Made by a program: the position numbers and the translations under genes
The notes under the pieces: generated by a model
Seen by the model: only the letters and a program-made list of their open reading frames with translations
Database searches by the model: none
What the model was told of the DNA's origin: nothing
Part shown: positions 17,307-25,133 of the stretch, piece after piece
How positions within the stretch are numbered: position 1 is the stretch's first letter
Layout: every line of letters begins with the position of its first letter
Assembly: GCF_008123965.1 (NCBI RefSeq)
Contig: NZ_VSTH01000184.1
Span: 1 to 52,093, forward strand
Length of the DNA: 52,093 bases
DNA from: Bradyrhizobium hipponense
Lineage (GTDB): Bacteria > Pseudomonadota > Alphaproteobacteria > Rhizobiales > Xanthobacteraceae
Direction: 5' to 3'

Positions 17307-17717
17307 ATGTCGAAGCGATTGCTTGTGTTGATTTGCTTGTGGATAGGTCTCTGGTCGGTCGCTCGCGCCGACGACAACAAGAGCTTCGATTTCAATGCTC
17401 ACAAGCTGACGTTATCGAACGGAAGCGACAACAAACTGTGGGGGTGGATTGAACTGCTTAACGGCAGCCAGATTGTCGGATACATCTACGTCACAGAAAC
17501 CGCACCGCGTGAGCCACACCTGAACAGCGACAAGACTTATGTGGTTATGGATGCGCCGATCAGCTTGCTCGACACGCTGTTGAATATCTTGCGCAACGAG
17601 AAGCCTCTCCGCATCCGCTATTCAAAATTTGGAAACAGTCAGGCAACCGCTTTTCTGGAATCAACCGGCGCCGCTGCGCTGACGGGCGAGGCGGTGCGGA
17701 CGCTCTTCAACAGGTAG
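17307..17717 (+). CDS. Small secreted protein of unknown family
   Basis: A 136-residue protein with a clear signal peptide (SKRLLVLICLWIGLWSVARA) and a mature part of about 115 residues rich in beta strands and ending in a helix. ATG at 17307 is preceded by GGAGGA six bases upstream, better than the ATG at 17292. It sits between the PLD-like and patatin-like genes on the same strand. I do not recognise the family; a periplasmic partner or immunity-type role for a neighbouring enzyme is possible but unproven. Confidence 0.65.
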   Translation: MSKRLLVLICLWIGLWSVARADDNKSFDFNAHKLTLSNGSDNKLWGWIELLNGSQIVGYIYVTETAPREPHLNSDKTYVVMDAPISLLDTLLNILRNEKPLRIRYSKFGNSQATAFLESTGAAALTGEAVRTLFNR

Positions 17718-17755
17718 CGGTATCGCGTGTGAACACCAATGTTAGCTAAGTTCGG

Positions 17756-20251
17756 ATGGGCCCTTTTATGCGCGGATGGCCGCCATCGAATCTTCGCTAT
17801 GCGTCTGGCGACGTGTTGACCTCAATGGTTTACTGGCTGGTTGGACGGCTATGGAAAGTTAAACTTCCTTTCCTGAGTATTATCGTCGGCGTTTCACTAC
17901 TTCTCCTGCCTGGAGAAGCCCGGGAACTGTTTCTTGAGCGGTCGGGAGTCCTTGGGCATCTAGAATTTTGCGCTGTTCTGCTGACCGCATGGTCGCTTCC
18001 ACTCTATTCTTCGATTCGGCGCGTCAATAACCTTGAACATAATGAGAAATGGTCACTTAGTTTCGCTACTCCGCTTATCGCGGGGCTGCTGCCCTTTATC
18101 GCCGTACTTCTTAGCATCAGTCTCTTGAGGCGCGACATTCTTTCCTGCTCCCGTATTTCGGACGTCAACCAGTTACATCGCTGTTTTGGGTACGCGCCCA
18201 CAAACGCGCAACTGGAGTTCGAGTCAAATCAGGATGAGCCCTTCTCCGGATATGCTATACCGGAGATCGGCGACGCGCTCGGCCAACTCACCGCGCTCGC
18301 CGTTCTTGTCGGCCTGAGCGCGGTATTTTTCGTCCTTCTCGTGAACGCCCGTCGCATTTCGAAAGCCATGACTGCGAGATGGAATCCGGATGGAACTCGG
18401 GTCGCTTGGCTTTTGCCTTTAAGACTTGCCTACCGTATTTCCGAACGTGGCTTCCTGATCACGTGCGCGGTCTCAACGACGTTGCTTGTAGCGACAGTCT
18501 GTTGGCCACATTCTCTGCCCATGTACTTGGGGCGAGCATCGCTTATTCCAATACTGGCAGGAAGCTGGGTTCTGCTGTTCGAATTCGTCATGATGCTTCA
18601 AGCGAAAATGAAATGGGCCATCGGCCTGGTAGTGGTCGTAGTCGGGACGATATCAGCGTTTCTTCCAACATTTCATGATGTGCGGCTGTATCAGACGCGG
18701 CATTGGGATAACGCGCAACTTACAGAAGCCAAGAGTCACGGGCCCGGCGTTGATCGCCAGGGACTGCTCGAAGACGCGATCGACCGATGGAAGGTTGTCA
18801 ACGGTTGCATCGACCCATTGGCGAAATGCACGCCTCGGCCCTTACTGGTTGCGGCAGAAGGTGGGGCAAGCCGTGCTGCATTCTTTACGGCGACGGTCCT
18901 TGGAGCGTTGATCGACGCAACCGATCTTAACAACAGCGCAGTCGATATGCGCCGGTCGCTGTTTGCGCTATCGGGTGTCTCGGGAGGGGCGGTCGGCTTG
19001 GCAACCGTGCGGACCGCGCTTGCCGAGTCTTCGGATCGCCATCCACCTTGTCGCCACATCGACCCATTGTGGTTCGGAGCCAATGAAGGCCACAAAAATC
19101 CCGCGCGCAATCCAGCGGAAAGCTGGCGGGCCTGCCTCCAATTGCTAACATCAGGTGATTACCTGATCCCGGCTGTTGTGGGTCTGGTCTGGCGCGACCC
19201 GTTCGGCTTGGTTGCGCCCCATGATCGTGCCGTTTTGCTCGAACAATCAATCGAGCGACATTACAACTATGTCGTTCACGGGACGCGTTCACCCTGCCAA
19301 GGTAGGGAAGATGAACGGGGACTCTGCCATCCCTTCGGCTACCTGTCGCAGGGGCCCGGGCATTGGCTGCCTTTGCTTCTGCTGAATGCAACATCGATGG
19401 ACACGGGGCGGCCCACGCTGATTTCCGATATTCAAACCGGAATCTCTTCAGCCAATTGCAACCGCTTGTTCATTTCCGTCCAGAATCTCTTCGAGATGTA
19501 CGCCACCAACCCATTCGCGAAGGAGGAGCCGGCCGCGGATGCGGTCGCGGCGTGCAAGAACGAAGGCCTTGAGAAAGCTCACGACGTTCGGCTGTCAACC
19601 GCCGCGGTGCTGAGCGCGCGTTTCCCGGTTATTTCTCCGGCTGGTGTTTTGCGTTTCAGGAATGAGTTTCGCGATCTCGAAACAGATCACATTGTCGACG
19701 GTGGCTACTACGATAACAGCGGCCTTGACACGCTGACCAGGTTGGTGCCGTTCCTGCAGAAGCGCGGTTTGAACCCTCTGGTGCTTTATCTGACCAATGA
19801 ACCTTGGTTTTTTAAAGCCAGTGTTCGCGCCGGGCGCCTGCGTCACGATCCGTTGCAGCAATACGTTCTTCCAGCCGAGCTTGAGGAACCGAAGCAAGGA
19901 ACGTGGCAGCGCCTCTTGCCTTGGTTTGAGGAGCCCTTGGATACGCTGCTCCGACTGAGGGCCGGTCACAAGGGCGCGGCGCTCGAAAGAATGCTTGATC
20001 TTGGAGATAACTTGTTCCCGGTTCGGGTAACCCGTAGCTCGTTTGTTACCCGTTGGCCTAACGAGGCGAATTGGTGCATCGATGTGCCCGACCGAAAGAA
20101 GGCTACTAGCATCACACTCCCTCAGCCGGTGATGAGTTGGTGGCTTTCTCCTCTCGCGCAACGCGTCTTGGATGCCGAACTTTGCAACCAGGAAAACATC
20201 AACGTCCTAACGCGTGTCGTTGAGGAACTCCAGCGCGGGCAAACGAATTAG
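17756..20251 (+). CDS. Multi-spanning membrane protein with patatin-like phospholipase domain
   Basis: An 831-residue protein. The N-terminal 310 residues hold about seven membrane segments (for example FLSIIVGVSLLLLP, LIAGLLPFIAVLLSISLL and AIGLVVVVVGTISAF). The C-terminal half is a patatin-like hydrolase: an oxyanion-type loop AAEGGASRAAF, the nucleophile elbow GVSGG with Ser409, and VDGGYYDNSG with Asp648, giving a Ser-Asp dyad that would cleave lipid acyl esters. The start is uncertain: ATG at 17756 has a poor ribosome-binding site, and ATGs at 17768 or 17825 are alternatives. Patatins act as membrane-damaging effectors in several conflict systems; whether this one does is inference from its neighbours. 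Confidence 0.85.
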   Translation: MGPFMRGWPPSNLRYASGDVLTSMVYWLVGRLWKVKLPFLSIIVGVSLLLLPGEARELFLERSGVLGHLEFCAVLLTAWSLPLYSSIRRVNNLEHNEKWSLSFATPLIAGLLPFIAVLLSISLLRRDILSCSRISDVNQLHRCFGYAPTNAQLEFESNQDEPFSGYAIPEIGDALGQLTALAVLVGLSAVFFVLLVNARRISKAMTARWNPDGTRVAWLLPLRLAYRISERGFLITCAVSTTLLVATVCWPHSLPMYLGRASLIPILAGSWVLLFEFVMMLQAKMKWAIGLVVVVVGTISAFLPTFHDVRLYQTRHWDNAQLTEAKSHGPGVDRQGLLEDAIDRWKVVNGCIDPLAKCTPRPLLVAAEGGASRAAFFTATVLGALIDATDLNNSAVDMRRSLFALSGVSGGAVGLATVRTALAESSDRHPPCRHIDPLWFGANEGHKNPARNPAESWRACLQLLTSGDYLIPAVVGLVWRDPFGLVAPHDRAVLLEQSIERHYNYVVHGTRSPCQGREDERGLCHPFGYLSQGPGHWLPLLLLNATSMDTGRPTLISDIQTGISSANCNRLFISVQNLFEMYATNPFAKEEPAADAVAACKNEGLEKAHDVRLSTAAVLSARFPVISPAGVLRFRNEFRDLETDHIVDGGYYDNSGLDTLTRLVPFLQKRGLNPLVLYLTNEPWFFKASVRAGRLRHDPLQQYVLPAELEEPKQGTWQRLLPWFEEPLDTLLRLRAGHKGAALERMLDLGDNLFPVRVTRSSFVTRWPNEANWCIDVPDRKKATSITLPQPVMSWWLSPLAQRVLDAELCNQENINVLTRVVEELQRGQTN

Positions 20252-20426
20252 GCGCACGGCAAGTTCAAACCCGCGCGTCGCGCATGTCGAATGGTCCCAA
20301 GGATATCCTTGGAGTCTTGAAGGATCGTCATCAGGATGCTTACGCGAACGTGGTCCGATTTGCATTGATTGCCAGTTATGTCATGCGCCTTCGCAAATTT
20401 GATCGCCGTATCGCACTATAGTTTCG

Positions 20427-20681
20427 TCAATCGTTAGGTAGGCAGGAGTCGACACGAACGCTCCCTGTATCCACGTCCAGTCCCTTTGACGCTCGGCATG
20501 TCACCGTATTCTTTTGATCCCAGGCATCAAGTTCATGCGCTGGATACAAAACAGCCTTGCCGATCTTCACGAACGTCGGACCGATCTTCATCGCTCGCCA
20601 ATTTCGAAGAGTGCCAACTGAAACGCTGCCACGATATCGTTCAGAGACCTCTTCGGCCGTTAGAAATCTTCTGTCGGACAT
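20427..20681 (-). CDS. AlpA/excisionase-like helix-turn-helix protein
   Basis: An 84-residue DNA-binding protein with an N-terminal MerR-type winged helix (HTH_17): FLTAEEVSERY, then SVGTLRNWRAM and VKIGKAVLYPAHELDAW. Such proteins regulate or direct excision of mobile elements. ATG at 20681 has GGGGGAAG five bases upstream; a TTG one codon earlier is also possible. The last 25 residues are unrelated to the domain. It converges on the patatin gene. No integrase is visible beside it. Confidence 0.75.
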   Translation of the reverse strand: MSDRRFLTAEEVSERYRGSVSVGTLRNWRAMKIGPTFVKIGKAVLYPAHELDAWDQKNTVTCRASKGLDVDTGSVRVDSCLPND

Positions 20682-21204
20682 CAACTTCCCCCAGGTGGGC
20701 CCACACGTCGATCACATTTAGGAAGCTACAGAGCGCCCAATCATGCTCATGCACTGTCTGATGGAACGGCCGTCCGTGTAAAAGCGGAAATTGCCCTCGT
20801 CGAGAAAACGGTTGCTACCGGATAGAAGAAGGAATTATGTGCGGCGAGCCTCGACGAGGAGCGCGAACGCCGGGGATGGTTGTCCGCGGAGGTGACGACC
20901 TTGAAGTCGAAAATCGTGCATGCTGCTAAGGTTTCCGGACGAAGCAGTAGCCCAGTATCGGGCTCGATCTGGCGGCTCAGCTAAGCGGGCGAGCCACCCG
21001 AAACCAGGTCCGGGCTGATTGCACGTGATTTGGAAGAGGGCGGCGGGGATTCCGAACGCCGCACCCTGTTCCGAGCGGAAACCGCAATCAACCTCGTTAA
21101 GCTTCCTGAACGGCAAAACTAGAAAACGGCGCGTTTTGAGTCTAGGATGGCTACCACCGGGGCTGGACTGCATTTATTCACGATTAACAATTTTGAACCC
21201 GGAG
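20682..21204. other. Gene-free stretch
   Basis: No supported gene. Open frames here on both strands lack recognisable domains and ribosome-binding sites. The terminator-like hairpin that follows at 21205 implies that some plus-strand transcript crosses the end of this region. Confidence 0.4.
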
Positions 21205-21235
21205 GGCCGCCGGCTAAATTGTCGGCGGCCTTTTT
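21205..21235 (+). terminator. Rho-independent terminator
   Basis: A perfect 8-base-pair GC stem, GGCCGCCG (21205-21212) with CGGCGGCC (21223-21230), a 10-base loop and five T residues. No plus-strand gene ends just before it, so it may close a short untranslated RNA or a leader of the small genes that follow. Confidence 0.75.
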
Positions 21236-21248
21236 CGAGGATAAGCGG

Positions 21249-21329
21249 ATGAGGGTTGGGCTGCCCTATTTGGCAATCGGCCTCTGCGCTATTGTCGCAG
21301 CCTGGCTTGTGATGCACTGGCCTGTCTAG
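21249..21329 (+). CDS. 26-residue single-span membrane peptide
   Basis: ATG at 21249 opens a 26-codon frame encoding an almost entirely hydrophobic peptide (YLAIGLCAIVAAWLVMHW after a short Arg-containing start), typical of small membrane proteins. GAGGA lies about eight bases upstream. It follows the hairpin terminator and precedes the 90-residue gene by 32 bases. Too short for a family call. Confidence 0.4.
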   Translation: MRVGLPYLAIGLCAIVAAWLVMHWPV

Positions 21330-21361
21330 CGTGGCGGGGTTATTGCGCGGGGGGTGCGTCA

Positions 21362-21634
21362 GTGCATGATTGGAAGAGCGAACTCGATGCGCTCGTCGCT
21401 GAAACGATGGCGTTCGCCAAATCGGTCAAGGTGGAGATCGAGCGGCCCCCGTCTCAGCCGATAGAAATCGACGAGCGGGGTGGCCTCAGTGTGCTGGATT
21501 ATGGCACCAGCGAACGCGATGAGATCAGGAAGCGCGTCGAGAGCTTCAAAGCGCATCAAGAGCGCTTCATGCGCGAGCGCGAGCAATACGCCGATTCACT
21601 GCTGCGCCGGATCAGGCCGATCACGAAATCTTAG
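21362..21634 (+). CDS. Small helical protein of unknown function
   Basis: A 90-residue charged protein, mostly helical, starting at GTG (MHDWKSELDALVAET). The second half is a long amphipathic helix (ERDEIRKRVESFKAHQERF). Composition and codon choice fit a real high-GC gene. GGGGGGTGCG upstream may serve as ribosome-binding site. No family recognised. Confidence 0.55.
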   Translation: MHDWKSELDALVAETMAFAKSVKVEIERPPSQPIEIDERGGLSVLDYGTSERDEIRKRVESFKAHQERFMREREQYADSLLRRIRPITKS

Positions 21635-22039
21635 AGCTGCTCGTTGTACCCTTCACGAGTTCTGCTAGTTCCCTTGTGCAGCTCAAGCAACTGCGCTCGA
21701 CCGCAAACCTGAGGGACGTTCATTTTCGGCCGGTTCAGCCATTGATAAGTCGGCACAGACTTACGGCCGACCAGAACCGGCTCATTCCGGAGCGCGAGTT
21801 CTCAAGCGCGGTACATTGTTTGGTCTAGGCGTTTTTCCGCAGCGCAAGCAAATGTCACGCGGGAAAGATGCGTTCCTATCTTTAAACGGCAGGAATTCCG
21901 CTCGGACTCGGGGAGCCGTCGCGTTCGGGTTTCTTTCGAAAGGTGCATCGGCGACCGGCTATTTGCCATTGACTAAGATCAAAACATCAAGTCCGGATCA
22001 GCTATCCTTCAGCAAGACTTAACGGAGGCTAGAGGTGTC
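21635..22039. other. Gene-free stretch before the DUF3551 gene
   Basis: No supported gene or repeat. The last 60 bases, moderately AT-rich, probably contain the promoter of the DUF3551 gene. Confidence 0.4.
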
Positions 22040-22306
22040 ATGCGCAATCTTCTGTTTATCGGTCTGCTTGCATTTCCCATCCTCGCCGGCTTTGAATCGT
22101 CTTCGACCGCCGCTCCGCGGGGTCGTTCATACATTCTTCCGGTTCGGCAGGACGTTTATTGCCTACAGGGACGTACCTGGGGATATCCGGGCAATTGCCA
22201 GTTCTCGACCTATGATCAGTGCATGGCCACTGCATCCGGCACCTACGCTTATTGCGGTATGAATCCGATCTACGCGTTCCAGCGACAGGCAGGACAATCG
22301 CACTGA
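22040..22306 (+). CDS. DUF3551 small secreted protein
   Basis: An 88-residue exported protein: a signal peptide (NLLFIGLLAFPILAGFESS, about 1-25), then the DUF3551 pattern with paired cysteines, YCLQGRTWGYPGNCQFSTY followed by DQCMATASGTYAYC. DUF3551 proteins are abundant in Bradyrhizobium and Rhodopseudomonas relatives, and this is one of the better taxonomic hints here. ATG is preceded by ACGGAGG. Function unknown; a disulfide-bonded periplasmic protein. Confidence 0.8.
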   Translation: MRNLLFIGLLAFPILAGFESSSTAAPRGRSYILPVRQDVYCLQGRTWGYPGNCQFSTYDQCMATASGTYAYCGMNPIYAFQRQAGQSH

Positions 22307-22704
22307 TGTGTGATCGTCAAGCGTGAGCGGGACATAAGTCTGAGTATTGCTCATACAAATGGACCTGCCGTGCAAGGTTGAGGGACCTTGGACCTCCGCT
22401 CGACCGAACGTCCCCCGTTCGAGAGCGCTCGCAACGAAGTCCTCAAGGTGCATCGGGACGCGAAGCAGCAACGATTGTACGCTGTAGCTCACCGGCGTCA
22501 CGCGCAGTCGCTCGTTCGGCCTTTAATTCAATTCAAGGAAAAACGACGAGAAAGCAACAAAAAGACATCTGCTTGTTGCGTCCTTGTCAGCTTCTTCTTC
22601 CATAGTCACCTCATAACAATACGGCTTGGGGTAGTTTTTCACGTGCCGCTCTTAACGCGAAATCTACGCTGCGTTACCTGCTAGAGAATGAGGGAGATCT
22701 CCAA
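22307..22704. other. Gene-free stretch
   Basis: No supported gene. Frames here on either strand are Arg/Ser-rich shadows without ribosome-binding sites. The last 90 bases are AT-richer and likely carry the promoter for the next gene. Confidence 0.4.
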
Positions 22705-22971
22705 ATGTTGGATGCCCCTACCACTGCCCTCCTACGGGTGGTCCTCGACGAGGTGTGCAAGGATCTTTCCCGGTACGATACCGGTGCTCGCACCCATGTC
22801 GCCTCGAAAATTCTGGAAGCCGCGGCCACAGGCGAGATAAGATCTGACCGCCTCAAACAGATTGGTCGCGATGCTCTTTCCAAAGCCCGACAATCTGGCA
22901 ACAGGCTAGCCGAGTATGATGTTGTCACTGGCGTGCCACGGGGCCGGTCCTGCAGCGGACGAGCGATGTGA
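22705..22971 (+). CDS. Small conserved hypothetical protein, Bradyrhizobium type
   Basis: An 88-residue frame. Residues 1-55 (starts MLDAPTTALLRVVLDEVC) form a helical unit resembling a small hypothetical protein common in Bradyrhizobium genomes; the last 30 residues look less natural, so a frameshift near 22885 may have altered the C-terminus. GGGAGATC lies upstream of the ATG. A further short frame (GTG 22968 to TAA 23120, 50 residues) overlaps its stop. Function unknown. Confidence 0.5.
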   Translation: MLDAPTTALLRVVLDEVCKDLSRYDTGARTHVASKILEAAATGEIRSDRLKQIGRDALSKARQSGNRLAEYDVVTGVPRGRSCSGRAM

Positions 22972-23160
22972 CCGCGTCCGCCACGAACTTGGCGGAAGCA
23001 CATTCCGATGAGGTAGCCAAGTTGCTGAGCGCCGTGATGGGAATTCGGCAGCGACATCCAGACCTCAGAATCGGTCGGGGACGAATAGTCCGATCACTAG
23101 ACGTCATCATCGACCGGTAAATCGCTGCGGTTCGTCTCATAGTCATTCATTTCTTTGCCG

Positions 23161-23346
23161 TCATTTCCGGCCCCGGTCTTTCAACTCGTCCGTCGTTTGC
23201 CAATGCTTGGCTCGTTCGGCTACCCGATCATATTCGGCGACCTTGAACAGCGTCGCTTTCGTTCTCAGGTCAAAGTAGGTATCGGCTTTTGCTCGGGTTT
23301 CGATGCGCTCGCGCGAGCAGTCGTGATCGCGAATAGGGTCCCTCAT
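23161..23346 (-). CDS. Small basic hypothetical protein
   Basis: A 61-residue helical, highly charged protein starting MRDPIRDHDCSRERIETR and ending LKDRGRK. Its composition is strongly protein-like, with a DLRTKATLFKVAEYDRVAER core, unlike the arginine-serine shadow frames around it. The longer open frame upstream is not protein-like, so the ATG at 23346 is the likely start. No domain recognised. Confidence 0.4.
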   Translation of the reverse strand: MRDPIRDHDCSRERIETRAKADTYFDLRTKATLFKVAEYDRVAERAKHWQTTDELKDRGRK

Positions 23347-23672
23347 CCAATCGGCGAACGGAATCAGTACTGATGATCGTAATGCTGCTCGTCGCGTTGA
23401 TGAGGAGAGCTTGGCATAGGCGGAGCAGGACCTGACATCTCCTGTAGGGGCGTCTCCCTGTCGGGACCGGGCTGTCGGCTTCGCTGAAACCCCGGCGGTC
23501 TGCCGGGTTTTCACCCTTCGGGCTTCCATCCCTGACGGAAGCTGCGGCGGCAGCGAAATGTCGTGGGCGTCGGCGATTGAGGAGGCAGGAGAGGCAGAGT
23601 GGAGCGGCGTTGGCCGTGACGGGTTGAGGGTCGGAGGAGAGTCTTCCGGCGCCCGTCATGGAGATTGCTCCC
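23347..23672. other. Leader region of the DUF932 gene
   Basis: No gene seen. The last part (about 23620-23663) is a GC-rich leader whose final 27 bases reappear, with a few changes, before the ParB-family gene at 25098-25125. It probably carries the promoter and a conserved leader of the element. Confidence 0.45.
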
Positions 23673-24866
23673 ATGAATACGCAGCTTCTTGATGCCCGCC
23701 GCGACGCCAGTGGCGGTTACAGAGTGGATGTGAACCGCGGCGAGCGCGTCGGTCGGGTCTCCTCGGAGTGGTTTTCCCGCCCCGCAGATGAGCGTTATCT
23801 GTCGCTCAACGAACTCGCCCGCACGGTGCGCGATCGCACGGACCGCAGCCGGACGCGCGTGGTCGAAAGCGCGCTCATCCAGGTCGAAGCAAACCGTGCC
23901 GACCCAGAGCGCTTGGCCCTGATGCTGCCCGGCTCGAACACGCCAGTCGCGCCGACCCACTGGAGCTTCGGCCAGCTTGCAAGCCAGGTTGGCGCTCCCG
24001 CCGCTTACCTGCGGCAGCTCCCTGCGGCACTTGCAGGCATCAACCTGCAATATGGCCTGACCGCTAGTCGCGTCGAACAGATCAAAACGCTGGAGACCGA
24101 GGATAGGCGCGTTCAGCTGCGCGCCGTCACCAGCCCTGACTATGGGAGGATTTACGACCAGGATTTGGTAGAGGCCGTGCAGCGCATCGCCGGCAATGGC
24201 ACAGGCGATACGCGATGGAAGGTCCCGGGTGTGCTCGATTGGTCAACCGGGATCTATAATCCCCGTGTTGACATTTCCAAGGACACCACGACCCTCTATG
24301 CATCAGACAGAGACGTTTTCCTCTTCCTGGTCGATGACCTGAATCCGATCGAAGCTGGTCGTCTCCAGGATGGCTCGCCCGACCTCTATTTCCGCGGCTT
24401 CTATTGTTGGAACTCGGAAGTTGGCGCGAAGACCCTCGGCATGGCGAGCTTCTATCTCCGCGCGGTCTGCCAAAACCGGAATCTGTGGGGCGTTGAAGAT
24501 TTCGGGGAGATCACCATCCGCCATTCCAAATACGCGGCCTCCCGCTTCGCTCACGAGGCGGCCCCGGCGCTGCTGAACTTCGCCAACTCCTCACCCATGC
24601 CCTTCGTCAATGGCATCAAGGCCGCCGGCGAGCGAATCGTGGCACGCAGCGACGAGGATCGCACCGAGTTTCTGCGCCGCCGCGGCTTCTCCAAGGCCGA
24701 GACAGGAAAAGTGATCGACGCAGTATTGGCGGAGGAAGGCCGCCCGCCTGAAAGCATCTTCGATTTCGTCCAAGGCATCACCGCCGTCGCGCGCGACAAG
24801 GCGCATCAGGATGCCCGCCTGGACATGGAGGCCAGGGCCAAGAAGTTGCTCGACCGGGTGGCGTGA
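23673..24866 (+). CDS. DUF932 protein of the mobile element
   Basis: A 397-residue protein of the DUF932 family, found on plasmids, phages and integrative elements and of unknown biochemical role. Recognisable parts are WSFGQLASQVGAPAAYLRQL, LRAVTSPDYGRIYD and VDDLNPIEAG, with the C-terminal FYCWNSEVGAKTLGMASF. The ATG at 23673 is used because GGAG of the first ATG codon (23658) then acts as its ribosome-binding site. It heads the element block DUF932-ParB-SNO remnant-toprim-DUF2493-DUF736, all on the plus strand. Confidence 0.85.
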   Translation: MNTQLLDARRDASGGYRVDVNRGERVGRVSSEWFSRPADERYLSLNELARTVRDRTDRSRTRVVESALIQVEANRADPERLALMLPGSNTPVAPTHWSFGQLASQVGAPAAYLRQLPAALAGINLQYGLTASRVEQIKTLETEDRRVQLRAVTSPDYGRIYDQDLVEAVQRIAGNGTGDTRWKVPGVLDWSTGIYNPRVDISKDTTTLYASDRDVFLFLVDDLNPIEAGRLQDGSPDLYFRGFYCWNSEVGAKTLGMASFYLRAVCQNRNLWGVEDFGEITIRHSKYAASRFAHEAAPALLNFANSSPMPFVNGIKAAGERIVARSDEDRTEFLRRRGFSKAETGKVIDAVLAEEGRPPESIFDFVQGITAVARDKAHQDARLDMEARAKKLLDRVA

Positions 24867-25133
24867 TTTGCGCCATGCCGGGGATTTTCAGTCTCCGTCC
24901 TGGTGCGTCTGCCCTTTCCGATTCGCGGGCTCGGTGGCGCTGCGCTCTCGGAAGGACGTAATGCGACGCCGTCGCGGGCCGACAATCCCGCGACGGCCCT
25001 AGCCGATAGCGCGGCAGACCGCAGGCATCTCCATTCCCTGCCGAAAAGCGAGAGCGAGAGGAGGGGTGCTTTTCGGTCGATGGGTTGGAAGGCGAGAGAG
25101 AGTCTCTTGGCCGCCCGTCGTGGAGAAGCAAAA

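Noticed and set aside
22968..23120. 50-residue GTG-started frame overlapping the previous stop
   Set aside because: Reads plausibly but is short, with no ribosome-binding site or known family; not enough to call a gene.
24903..25133. N-terminal extension of the ParB-family protein by 77 residues
   Set aside because: The sequence is leader DNA: no family similarity, no ribosome-binding site, and the ATG at 25134 has one.
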